NCBI GenBank assembly: GCA_022704885.1
Contig: JAKJFO010000019.1
Coordinates: forward strand, 1-37,507
Length of the DNA: 37,507 nucleotides
Origin: Candidatus Rifleibacteriota bacterium
GTDB taxonomy: Bacteria; Riflebacteria; Ozemobacteria; Ozemobacterales; Ozemobacteraceae
Reading direction: 5' to 3'
Below the pieces are notes generated by a model. That model had not been told where the DNA came from and did no database searches. It saw only the letters and a list, made by a program, of their open reading frames with translations. Shown piece by piece: positions 17,438-25,556 of this stretch; positions within the stretch are counted from its first letter, which is position 1, and each line of letters begins with the position of its first letter. Made by a program: the position numbers and the translations under genes.

Positions 17438-17446
17438 TGATATAAT
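17438..17446 (+). promoter_or_regulatory. Extended -10 promoter of the DUF885 gene
   Basis: TGATATAAT: a perfect TATAAT (17441-17446) preceded by TG, the extended -10 form. No good -35 box is seen at 16-18 bases, as is common for extended -10 promoters. Transcription would start about 25 bases before the start codon. Confidence 0.55.
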
Positions 17447-17476
17447 GATGCCAGCATTTCCCCGGAGGTGGTTTTC

Positions 17477-19150
17477 GTGTTGTATCGAGCTGACTATTCT
17501 CACGCTGGTTTTAAAAACGTTTCCGATCATTTTTATCGTGAATTCGTCAGCCGCAACCCGGTTACGGCAAGCTGGATGGGAGATCATCAGTATGACGGCC
17601 TTCTGCCTGAAATCGGCGCAGAAGCAGTTGAGCGAAACATCTCGTTTTTGCGTGAAATGCGGCACCATTTTTCCGCACTGCCTGAAAACGAGCTGAGCCT
17701 CGACGAGCGCATAGACCGCGAAGCAATGGTTCAGTTTATCGACCAGCAGTTGTTCTGGGATGACGATCTCAGCCGCTGGAAGCTGGGCAGAGACCTGGCC
17801 ATGAACATCGGCGATTCGATATTTCTTCTTTTTGCCCGCGATTACGCCCCTTTGCAGGAAAGAATGCAGTCGATCATCTCGCGGCTGCGTTCAGTACCGG
17901 CCTTTTTGCTGGCGGGGAAAACCCTGTTTCAGAGAGTCCCGGCGCTCTGGGGCGAAATCTACCTCGAATCAGCCCGCAATCTGCCTGCCTTTATCGACAC
18001 TGTTGAAAACTGTATTGGCAGGCAGGTCCCCGCAGCGCTGCACAATGATTACAAAGTTGCTGCGGCTGAAGCCAAACGCGCTTTGGCAGAGTTTTCCAAC
18101 TGGCTCAAACATGCGATCATGCCAAAAGCCGGGCATGAATGGTCGCTGGGGCCAAATGGTTTTCAGGCTCTTCTGGCCAGTAAAAAATTAGGGCTGAATC
18201 AGAACGAAATTCTAGATATTGGCAAAAAAAGCCTGCAAGACGCAAGCGAGAGACTCGAGACTCTCAGTTGTCTGATTCTTGGTGTTGCAACCGGAACTGC
18301 AACCGGTGCCCGGACTGAAGTTCAGAAAAAAATTCGAAACCACGCACCAAAGAGCTTCGAATTATCACTTGAATGTTTCAGAGAAGCCTTGAGCCGAAGC
18401 CGTGCTTTTGTCGAAACCAGCGGTTTTGCAAGCGTTCCCGAAAACGAAGAACTGGAAGTGTTAGAAACTCCTGAATTCATGAGCCATCTCATTCCATTCT
18501 CCGCCTACATCGGACCAGAAAAAACTTCTGGCCAGCAAAAGGGAACTTACCTGCTTACCCGTTCACCAGCAGGTGATTCTGCAAGATATAGCTATGCCGA
18601 CATAATCAATTCCGCAATTCACGAAGGTTACCCGGGACACCATCTTCAACTGGCAGCTCAGAATCTTCACCCTGGTCGGCTGCGTTCGTTCTGCGAAAAC
18701 CTGGAGCTGATCGAGGGATGGGCAACTTACTGCCAGAACCAGATTCGCGAACTAGGCTTCGAAACTTCACCAGAAAGCCTGTTCGCCCATGCAACCGAAG
18801 AAGTGTTCAATGCAGCCAGATTGATCACTGACGTGAATCTGCAGACACGCACCTGGAGCTTCAATGAAGCCGTGAGTTTTTTGATGGAACAGACAAAAAT
18901 CGACAACAATTCTGCTCTGGCCGAAATCAAGCGGCAAAGCCAATCTCCCGGATGCCAGACAAGCGGGCCGGCAGGAGAATTTCTGCTGAGACAGCTCAAA
19001 GGCGAGCTTCAGCAGCAGTTCAAAGGTGATTTTACCGATCGCGCATTCCATGATCTGGTGCTTTATCAGGGCAGCCTGCCCTTTGCAGTCATACGCCGCT
19101 TTTATCCCGAATTGATGAAAGCTGAATTCAAAGAACACCACAGAGGCTGA
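17477..19150 (+). CDS. DUF885-family protein, putative zinc metallopeptidase
   Basis: A 557-residue protein of the DUF885 family. The signature HEGYPGHHLQ (H382, E383, H388) is a zinc-site variant of HExxH with the second histidine one step further, and EGWATYCQ downstream supplies the likely third acidic ligand. Other family marks are NPVTASWMGDHQYDG near the start and AFHDLVLYQGSLP near the end. Members are thought to be carboxypeptidase-like; few have been studied. No signal peptide is visible, so it should act in the cytoplasm. I choose GTG 17477, eight bases after GGAGG; a GTG at 17468 overlaps that site. It is followed after one base by the HIT gene. Confidence 0.85.
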   Translation: MLYRADYSHAGFKNVSDHFYREFVSRNPVTASWMGDHQYDGLLPEIGAEAVERNISFLREMRHHFSALPENELSLDERIDREAMVQFIDQQLFWDDDLSRWKLGRDLAMNIGDSIFLLFARDYAPLQERMQSIISRLRSVPAFLLAGKTLFQRVPALWGEIYLESARNLPAFIDTVENCIGRQVPAALHNDYKVAAAEAKRALAEFSNWLKHAIMPKAGHEWSLGPNGFQALLASKKLGLNQNEILDIGKKSLQDASERLETLSCLILGVATGTATGARTEVQKKIRNHAPKSFELSLECFREALSRSRAFVETSGFASVPENEELEVLETPEFMSHLIPFSAYIGPEKTSGQQKGTYLLTRSPAGDSARYSYADIINSAIHEGYPGHHLQLAAQNLHPGRLRSFCENLELIEGWATYCQNQIRELGFETSPESLFAHATEEVFNAARLITDVNLQTRTWSFNEAVSFLMEQTKIDNNSALAEIKRQSQSPGCQTSGPAGEFLLRQLKGELQQQFKGDFTDRAFHDLVLYQGSLPFAVIRRFYPELMKAEFKEHHRG

Positions 19151-19151
19151 A

Positions 19152-19652
19152 ATGACCTTTAGACAACAACTGTTCATACCCAACAAACGTGCATATATAA
19201 CTGGTCTTAAACGTCCGGCGGTAGAATGCATCATCTGCTCGATAATCAACGACGACCCGGCAGTAGCCAATCTGACTGTCTGGAAAAATTCGACGGTAGC
19301 TGCCTGCGCCAACCTCTATCCGTATAACGCCGGCCACCTGCTGCTTTTTCCACTGCGGCACATCAAAGATCCTCGTGAACTCAACGATGATGAATCGAGA
19401 CAGATGCACATGCTTCTGTGTCACTCGCTCGAAAAGCTCTCGGCAGTATACAATCCCGAAGGCTATAACATAGGTTACAACATAGGTGAAGCTTCAGGAG
19501 CCAGTATCGAGCATCTGCACCAGCATATCGTACCGCGTTATCCCCGCGAACTTGGATTCGTAGATATCACTGCCGGCGCAAAAATCATCATCGAAGATCC
19601 GAACGTCACTCTTTCGCGACTGCGTGAGGCTTTCGCCGACGTCAAGATTTAA
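19152..19652 (+). CDS. HIT-family nucleotide hydrolase/transferase (Ap4A phosphorylase-like)
   Basis: A 166-residue histidine-triad protein. The active site is HLHQHIV (H121, H123, H125), with the conserved upstream part YPYNAGHLLLFPLRH. A Cys pair near the start (CIICSI, C26/C29) and the N-terminal LFIPNKRAYI resemble the Ap4A-phosphorylase-like branch of HIT proteins rather than the shorter Hint group. It probably cleaves dinucleoside polyphosphates or AMP adducts; the exact substrate is not determined. The ATG lies one base after the DUF885 stop, with AGAGG upstream. Confidence 0.9.
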   Translation: MTFRQQLFIPNKRAYITGLKRPAVECIICSIINDDPAVANLTVWKNSTVAACANLYPYNAGHLLLFPLRHIKDPRELNDDESRQMHMLLCHSLEKLSAVYNPEGYNIGYNIGEASGASIEHLHQHIVPRYPRELGFVDITAGAKIIIEDPNVTLSRLREAFADVKI

Positions 19653-19670
19653 ATAATACCAGCTTTCCCC

Positions 19671-19691
19671 TCACAGATTCTGTGATATAAT
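19671..19691 (+). promoter_or_regulatory. Extended -10 promoter with overlapping inverted repeat
   Basis: TCACAG-ATT-CTGTGA (19671-19685) is a perfect six-base inverted repeat whose right end abuts and shares the TGA of the extended -10 TGATATAAT (19683-19691). The promoter would serve the operon from 19723. A protein binding the repeat would cover the RNA polymerase spacer region, so an operator is plausible. The hairpin is too short, and lacks a U tract, to be a convincing terminator for the HIT gene. Confidence 0.5.
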
Positions 19692-19722
19692 TCTGACGAT
19701 TTTATCTACATGGAGGACACTT

Positions 19723-20367
19723 ATGAGAACCGTTAGCACACTCTTACTGGCAGCTGCGTTGTTGATTACCTGTAATGCCTTCGCAACCGAAGGCGATCTC
19801 GAGTATCTTGGCTTCTCAAAAGAAATGATCGATGAAGCGGTTTCAGTCAGTGGCATGACCCCGGTAAAGCAGAGTGCGCCAGCATCAGAAATAGATGATG
19901 CAACTGGCGTTCAGGAACAACTTTATGAACTTGGTCGCACGAGATCGCTCGCTGCCAACCTGCAGGATCGCTCTGAAACAATTCGCGATGAAGTTCTCTC
20001 ATACTGGGAGCACATGTCACCGAATGCCGGGCAGGCCGAACCGCTGAGCGATGAACTGAAAACGGCTCTGGCAGCCAATATCAGAACTGCGCTCGAAAGC
20101 AACGGTTACAGCATCAGTCAGCTCGACCTGCTCGATCTGCCAGAAGGCAGCCTGCACAACAAACTGCGCGTGGTAGTAAGGGTGTCAAAGGAGCTGAAAA
20201 CCAGAAACAGCTATCAGGAAATTCAGGGCAATCTGGCCGAAGTCAAACAGATCTGCGCGACAGCGGCCACTATCGATGGTTACAACTATCTTTCAGAACT
20301 TACGACATTTGTTGCAGAGAACCCGAAAAACAACTACTATTACGAAAAGACCATTCTGAAACCCTGA
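19723..20367 (+). CDS. Exported protein of unknown function
   Basis: Not recognised. The 214-residue product has a clear signal peptide (MRTVSTLLLAAALLITCNAFA, cleavage near residue 21) and then an acidic, mostly helical mature part without cysteines until KQICATAATIDG. LGFSKEMIDEAVSVSGMTP and LEYLG near the mature N-terminus look like a short conserved segment. GGAGG lies eight bases before ATG 19723. It is the first gene of a seven-gene operon ending with dsbD, so a periplasmic or envelope role is likely. Confidence 0.7.
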   Translation: MRTVSTLLLAAALLITCNAFATEGDLEYLGFSKEMIDEAVSVSGMTPVKQSAPASEIDDATGVQEQLYELGRTRSLAANLQDRSETIRDEVLSYWEHMSPNAGQAEPLSDELKTALAANIRTALESNGYSISQLDLLDLPEGSLHNKLRVVVRVSKELKTRNSYQEIQGNLAEVKQICATAATIDGYNYLSELTTFVAENPKNNYYYEKTILKP

Positions 20368-20377
20368 TTTTAAACAG

Positions 20378-20794
20378 ATGAGCATACTCGCCTCGCCAAG
20401 ACAGACAACCAGACTTATGGTTTATGCCATGGTCTGCACGCTGGTCACAGCCTTTGGCTCGATCGGTGCGGTTCTGGCTGGCAATATCGCCCCACAGTAT
20501 TCGTTGATGGGCCTGTTTCTAGGAGCCGCTCTCGGAGCGTTCATATCGGTCTACGAATCGACCATCATTGGCTGTATGGCAGGCATGCTCACCGGCATTC
20601 TTGTCGCACCACTCGTATATTACTTCATCGACTTTGAAACTGCGTATTTCGTAGTGTTCATCATGTCTCTTCTTGGCGCAATAATGGGTGAACCACTGGC
20701 GTTATTCTGGCGAGAGGCACATGATGCAGATAGCGAAGCTGAATCGCCCCAGCAGGAAAATGAAGATCATGATGTCCCGGAGCAAAAGCCTTGA
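20378..20794 (+). CDS. Small membrane protein, unknown function
   Basis: Not recognised. The 138 residues contain four hydrophobic segments (about 12-35, 40-60, 62-82, 87-107) with many glycines and alanines (LMGLFLGAALGAF, IGCMAGMLTGILVAP), then a cytoplasmic or periplasmic acidic tail rich in Glu, Asp and Gln. It starts ten bases after the preceding stop with no visible ribosome binding site, so translation may be coupled. The Gly-rich helices recall glycine-zipper membrane proteins; no function is inferred. Confidence 0.65.
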   Translation: MSILASPRQTTRLMVYAMVCTLVTAFGSIGAVLAGNIAPQYSLMGLFLGAALGAFISVYESTIIGCMAGMLTGILVAPLVYYFIDFETAYFVVFIMSLLGAIMGEPLALFWREAHDADSEAESPQQENEDHDVPEQKP

Positions 20795-21192
20795 GCGTTA
20801 TTCGACTGATAATGTCAGAAAACAAAAAAGCTTTCTCGGGCCATATCCCGTCTTCTGCTATTTCTGCGGTTCTATGGGCAATAGCACAGGGTGTAGTTAA
20901 CACTGACACATTCTGGAAAACCGTAGAAGATGTCGACCCGGGCCTGAAAAGTCATTTTTTCAGCAACCTCGATAATTCTCCGCTGCTCGAAGGTCATGAT
21001 GACGGCCTTCTGGTGATAAGCTGGGATCATCACTGTATTGAATCTTTTCAGGCTTACCAGCCTGTTCGCCACATTGGCGAAGTGCTGCCGCACAACGGCC
21101 GGTTTCTGGAAACCGACAAAGAACCTCTGGAGTATTGTATTGACAGCACCTGGGGCATCATCGATCATCACTTTGAGGAGAGCAGGCACTGA
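20791..21192 (+). CDS. Small soluble protein, unknown function
   Basis: Not recognised. It has 133 residues if translation starts at TTG 20791, where GGAG precedes by eight bases and the start overlaps the stop of the membrane-protein gene; ATG 20812 is the alternative and has no binding site. The sequence is acidic with many His residues (WDHHCIESFQ, IIDHHFEESRH) and two cysteines, and has no signal peptide or membrane segment. The His-Asp content hints at metal binding but no family motif supports it. Two bases separate it from the zinc-ribbon/TPR gene. Confidence 0.6.
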   Translation: MSVIRLIMSENKKAFSGHIPSSAISAVLWAIAQGVVNTDTFWKTVEDVDPGLKSHFFSNLDNSPLLEGHDDGLLVISWDHHCIESFQAYQPVRHIGEVLPHNGRFLETDKEPLEYCIDSTWGIIDHHFEESRH

Positions 21193-21194
21193 TA

Positions 21195-23528
21195 ATGGTT
21201 AATTGTCAAAGCTGTGGAGCCGTTAATAATGAAGATTCGCTAAGTTGTGTAGCATGTAATCGCACCCTTCAGATGGTCTGCCCTCAATGCAGCTGTCGAA
21301 ACCCGGTCTCGGCAGCGATCTGCAGCCAATGTGGCCGAATTCTTGACGAGAAAAATGACCCACCGCTGTTTCAGAAAAAAACCGGCGATCCTGTTGCCGA
21401 AATGTATGAAAAACCGGTAAAGAACCCTTTCACGACATATTACCCCAAAGAAGCCTTTTTAAAAGTCATACTGGGCGGATTTATCTTTGCTTTGCTTTAT
21501 ATAAGCCAGGTCTTGAGCGGGCATCCCTTCATCCTGCTCGCCATCGGTCTGATAAGCGGCATAATTGCCCTGTGGGGCCTGGTTGAGATAACTTTCTGGG
21601 TGATCGAAGACAGTGATATTGAGGCCCCGACCGTTGAAAAGACGACAGAAGTCTTTCCAGAAAGCTACTCAAAATCCCTCCCTCAGGCAGGAGAATCTTT
21701 CGAAGAACTTGAACGTGAGCTCGAAAGAAGCACCGCCAGAGCCCCAAAAGAAAAATTTGCAGAGGATACGACGACGGCACAAGCTTCGCCAGAAATTGAA
21801 CCCGTCGACAGCGAGCCTGATAAATCGCAGGAAAGCCCGGAAAGGCCGAGATTTGAAACTCTTGCCGAGTTCCTTGCAGATGGAATCGAGAAAGAAATCG
21901 CCTCTACCCGCGAGAAAGCAAAGCGATCTCCAGAGAACTACGCTTTACTCATGCGTCTGGCGCAGCTGCACGAAGAGCGCGGAGAAATAACACTGGCCCT
22001 CGAAAGCCTTGAGCAATGCATCAAATTCGAACCAGAAGTTGCTGAAATATACCTGTATCACGGCATTCTGCTCCGACGGCATGGCAACAATGAAGCTGCC
22101 AGACAGTCTTTTTCAAAGGCTCTCGAGCTCAACCGTTTCATGTCGAAGGCATACTATCAGCTCGGAATTCTTGAAAGATCTCTTAACAACGTTGCCGAGG
22201 CCCGCAATCTTTTGCAGAAATGTATTCAGCTGTCTCCTGATGATCCCTATGCACACTACCAGCTGGGAATGATCTATCGGGAGCTTGGCGAGACTTCGCT
22301 GGCACTCATGGAAATAAAAAGAGCGACAATTCTGCACCCGACCGATTCTTACGGACACAGCAAGCTGGGGCAACTATATCAGCAGAGCAAACAATATGAC
22401 CTGGCAATAGCCGCCTATTCTCAGGCTCTCAGTCTGAAGCCAGAAGACCCGTTTGTCCTTGAACGCCTGGGAGAAGTCCTTGCAGCCAAAGAAATGTATG
22501 AACGCGCCGCCGAGCTTTTTCAGGAGGCACTGGCGCATCAGTTTCACCCCAGCGTCGAGACCATGATTTCACTGGGTCAGGTTCTGCGCCATCTCGAAGA
22601 CTATTCTGAGATCGAGGTGCTGATGAACGAAGTATTGCGACTCGATCCAGACAACTGTGATGGTGCGTTTCTTAAGGCTATTGCCATGATCAAACAAAAT
22701 CGCAGCGTCGAAGCAATCGCGCTGCTCGAAAAGCTCACCGAAAATCCGGCGGCCAGTTACGAAGCCTGGCTTGAACTCGGCAAACTCTACCAGACCGACA
22801 AGCACCCGGACAAAGCAGTATCTGCCTTCATACGAGCATCAACCAGCGCTCCCGATCAGGCCGGCATCTGGAACAACATTGGCATTCTACTCTCTAACCA
22901 GAAGGCTTACGAAGAAGCGCTCAAGGCCTTTAAAAAGGCAGCCAGCTTCGATTATACCGACCCTCAAATTGCCAGCAATCTGAAAGCGGTTCAGAAAAAA
23001 ATCGAGACAAACTGTCAGCGCGTCATCGACACACGCCGCGAAGCCCTCGAAAAAACCCCCGACGATCTAGAAGCCTACCTGGCCATGGGGCGAGCCTTTG
23101 AAACTATGGAACGAACAGACGATGCGATGATGGCATATCAGAGACTGCTTGCCATCAATCCTGAGTATGTTCCCGGGTTGATGGCCTATGCTGAACTGCT
23201 GCGCAAACGTGGCAAGCTCAAAATGGCGATGCGCTGCTATCGCGAGATCATCAAGCTGCAGCCAGAGAATGCTGACACTCATCTTTTCCTGGTTCAGGCA
23301 AACCTGAACCTTGGCTTTCTCAACGAAGCTCTGCGCCACGCCGTTATTGCCCAGAAACTTGTGCCAGATGATCCCCGGGTTCACTTTCTGCTCGGCAAAA
23401 TCTATTTCGCCAAGGGGCTGGCACCGAGAGCTCTTAAAGAGTTTACTGTCGTAGCGGCATCGAACGCAGAGCCTGACATGATCAGCTGGGCAGAGCTCAT
23501 GCGCCGGCGACTGGCAAGGACAAACTGA
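21195..23528 (+). CDS. Zinc-ribbon, membrane-anchored TPR protein
   Basis: A 777-residue protein with an uncommon layout. Residues 1-50 form two zinc ribbons (C4/C7 with C18/C21, and C29/C32 with C43/C46). Two hydrophobic helices at about 89-107 and 111-135 place it in the membrane. A charged, Glu-rich linker (about 140-240) follows, then about 14 TPR units (roughly 245-770) with typical LxxxGxxxxA-AxxxxxxALxxxP spacing. Both ends should lie on one side of the membrane, most simply the cytoplasm, where zinc ribbons usually sit. TPRs bind partner proteins; the partner is probably coded nearby. It overlaps the next gene by one base (TGATG). Confidence 0.85.
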   Translation: MVNCQSCGAVNNEDSLSCVACNRTLQMVCPQCSCRNPVSAAICSQCGRILDEKNDPPLFQKKTGDPVAEMYEKPVKNPFTTYYPKEAFLKVILGGFIFALLYISQVLSGHPFILLAIGLISGIIALWGLVEITFWVIEDSDIEAPTVEKTTEVFPESYSKSLPQAGESFEELERELERSTARAPKEKFAEDTTTAQASPEIEPVDSEPDKSQESPERPRFETLAEFLADGIEKEIASTREKAKRSPENYALLMRLAQLHEERGEITLALESLEQCIKFEPEVAEIYLYHGILLRRHGNNEAARQSFSKALELNRFMSKAYYQLGILERSLNNVAEARNLLQKCIQLSPDDPYAHYQLGMIYRELGETSLALMEIKRATILHPTDSYGHSKLGQLYQQSKQYDLAIAAYSQALSLKPEDPFVLERLGEVLAAKEMYERAAELFQEALAHQFHPSVETMISLGQVLRHLEDYSEIEVLMNEVLRLDPDNCDGAFLKAIAMIKQNRSVEAIALLEKLTENPAASYEAWLELGKLYQTDKHPDKAVSAFIRASTSAPDQAGIWNNIGILLSNQKAYEEALKAFKKAASFDYTDPQIASNLKAVQKKIETNCQRVIDTRREALEKTPDDLEAYLAMGRAFETMERTDDAMMAYQRLLAINPEYVPGLMAYAELLRKRGKLKMAMRCYREIIKLQPENADTHLFLVQANLNLGFLNEALRHAVIAQKLVPDDPRVHFLLGKIYFAKGLAPRALKEFTVVAASNAEPDMISWAELMRRRLARTN

Positions 23529-24676
23529 TGAAAACCATTATCTGCCGGATGTTTCTGGCTGTTGTCTTTACTGTAATGATCTTCGGACACATTCAAGCAC
23601 AGGAATTTCAGACGCCAGGCTCTGAAGTCTCTGTCAGAGACCTCCTTGAGGGCCATAAGAGAGCTCCCAAATCTGACACATATTATCTGATGGCTCTGTC
23701 AGAAGCTCGCAAAAACAATATCGAAGCAGCAGAAAAGGCGATAAAAACCGGCCTGCAGATCAATCCCCGTAATACCAGACTGATGAATCTGAAAGCGGCT
23801 CTGCTGAGCAGGCAGGGGCGTCTGGCTGAAGCCCGTTCACTTTTCATAACTGTTCTGCAACTTGACCCCGAAGACCGCTATGCAAGAACTTCGCTGAACT
23901 CTGTCGAGCGCATGCTGCAGCCAGAGCGCCGAGCACTGCCGGTTCTGACCAAAGCCGCCACCCCAACGGCAAAAGACGCCCCGGAAGCGCCAGTAACCGT
24001 AAAGCCCGCTCCTACTGTGCAAAAGGTGCTTGAAGCCAGCTATTTCGTCGAAATAAAAGACAAACAGGACTGTTACCACAACATGTCATCGATCAAACGC
24101 GCGCAGACAGCTTTCATCAAAGCCAATCCTGCCCGCAAGGAAGAATTCGCTCTCACGACTCTGGTCTCTGACAAGCTGCTCACAGCTGTTCCAGTATGCC
24201 CAAACGGAGGCACCTACAGCTGGAAAACCGACGATGTTACATGCAGCACACACGGCACCAGCGCAGAAGCTGGCGCCGAAGTCACCAATGTTTTTAACGA
24301 GTTCAACAATGGCATGAGATCGAAACTCAGCCGTAATTATCTCGATGCCCTCAAATCTTTTGAACAGGTTGTAATACTGTATCCCAGATGGGCAGAGGCT
24401 CATTTTCAACTGGCCGACACTCTTTTCAGACTTGGCGAAACTGACACAGCCATCAACGCTCTGCGCAACTGCCTCAGATATGATGCAGGCAATCTTGACG
24501 CAAAGCTTCTTCTCGCCAATCTTTACTTTAAAAAAGGCCAGAAAGATGCAGCACTCAAAATTCTTGACGAGGTCAGTGAAAAGCATCGCGGCACCGTCTA
24601 TGGCCTGTCGGCCAGAAGCGTCGCGTCATCGATCAGGTCGGGGCGTAACTACTATCAGATTTTTCCGCCGAACTGA
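23528..24676 (+). CDS. Exported TPR protein with a pilin-like insert
   Basis: A 382-residue protein with a signal peptide (MKTIICRMFLAVVFTVMIFGHIQA). TPR units lie at about 45-125 and 265-370. Between them, about 175-245, is a segment resembling the soluble end of type IV pilin-like proteins: DCYHNMSSIKRAQTAF, then CPNGGTY (C224) and DVTCSTHG (C239), which is the CPxGGxY...C..HG pattern of many pilin-like proteins, but without their N-terminal methylation helix. The cysteines C182, C224 and C239 could form disulphides, and dsbD is in the same operon. It starts on the last base of the preceding stop, so the two TPR proteins are coupled. Confidence 0.8.
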   Translation: MKTIICRMFLAVVFTVMIFGHIQAQEFQTPGSEVSVRDLLEGHKRAPKSDTYYLMALSEARKNNIEAAEKAIKTGLQINPRNTRLMNLKAALLSRQGRLAEARSLFITVLQLDPEDRYARTSLNSVERMLQPERRALPVLTKAATPTAKDAPEAPVTVKPAPTVQKVLEASYFVEIKDKQDCYHNMSSIKRAQTAFIKANPARKEEFALTTLVSDKLLTAVPVCPNGGTYSWKTDDVTCSTHGTSAEAGAEVTNVFNEFNNGMRSKLSRNYLDALKSFEQVVILYPRWAEAHFQLADTLFRLGETDTAINALRNCLRYDAGNLDAKLLLANLYFKKGQKDAALKILDEVSEKHRGTVYGLSARSVASSIRSGRNYYQIFPPN

Positions 24677-24678
24677 AC

Positions 24679-25542
24679 ATGAAAAAGCCCATCAGAAAAC
24701 TGGCTTTTATCTGCCACCCGACTCGCGAATCATTGCCGCCGCTGCTCGAAACACTGCTGCAATGGTCTGAAGAAAACGGTATCAGCGCCAGATTGACCCG
24801 GAGCATGGCAAAAAAGATGGGTAGACCTGAGCTGGGCCTTGACACCCGAGACATGGCCGCTGAAGTTGAGATGATAGTGGTTCTGGGCGGTGACGGCTCG
24901 ATATTACAGACAGCGCGAGCTTTTGCAGGAGACGGGTTGCCAATTGCCGGCATAAACCTCGGCCATCTTGGCTTTCTGACTCTTGAAGAGCCCAGAAATG
25001 CAATAAACACACTCGAAAAAATTCGCGACGGTAATTTCAAGATCGAAAATCGCATGATGTTGCGGGCCAGCGTAAAACGCGAGAACCGCAAGGTTTTCTG
25101 TGGCATAGCTCTCAATGATGTGGTTATTCAAAAAGAGCCAATGCTGCGGGTTATCAATATTAAAGTCTCGATTTCTGGTTGTGTAGTAAACACTTATCAT
25201 GGCGATGGGTTGATTTTCTCGACACCAACCGGATCTACAGCATACTCGCTCTCAGCGGGCGGGCCAATCGTGCCACCCTGGGTGAACGTGATCATTCTTT
25301 GCCCGCTTAACTGTCATACTCTTAGTGCCAGACCGGTAATCACCTCAGACCAGGAAACCCTCAATACCCTGCTCGACTGCCGCCATTCAAAGGTAGATCT
25401 CGTTCTTGACGGCCAGGAAAGCTTTCAGCTGCAGCATGGCGACGAGGTAGAAGTGACCCGCGCCCAGGAACTTGGTCGCGTTGTCGTATTCAAATCTAGA
25501 AACTTTTTTGAAGTCCTGCGCAAGAAGATGAAGTGGGGCTGA
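24679..25542 (+). CDS. nadK: NAD kinase
   Basis: Phosphorylates NAD to NADP using ATP or polyphosphate in the cytoplasm. The 287-residue product has all family marks: GGDGS (70-74, catalytic D72), GINLGHLGFLT, NDVVIQK, the TPTGSTAYSLSAGGPI motif, and LSARPVI followed by LVLDGQE. Length is normal for bacterial NadK. ATG 24679 comes two bases after the upstream stop and has no strong ribosome binding site, so translation probably depends on the preceding gene. NADPH supply would suit the DsbD pathway coded next, since DsbD draws electrons from thioredoxin. Confidence 0.96.
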   Translation: MKKPIRKLAFICHPTRESLPPLLETLLQWSEENGISARLTRSMAKKMGRPELGLDTRDMAAEVEMIVVLGGDGSILQTARAFAGDGLPIAGINLGHLGFLTLEEPRNAINTLEKIRDGNFKIENRMMLRASVKRENRKVFCGIALNDVVIQKEPMLRVINIKVSISGCVVNTYHGDGLIFSTPTGSTAYSLSAGGPIVPPWVNVIILCPLNCHTLSARPVITSDQETLNTLLDCRHSKVDLVLDGQESFQLQHGDEVEVTRAQELGRVVVFKSRNFFEVLRKKMKWG

Positions 25543-25556
25543 TCACAGGAGATCAC

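Noticed and set aside
19671..19685. Possible CRP binding site
   Set aside because: The arms read TCACAG...CTGTGA with a three-base gap, the reverse orientation and wrong spacing compared with TGTGA-N6-TCACA.
25250..25290. Possible loss of a key residue in NAD kinase (GGPIVPP)
   Set aside because: The position after GGPI varies among bacterial NadK proteins and the catalytic GGDGS and other motifs are intact.
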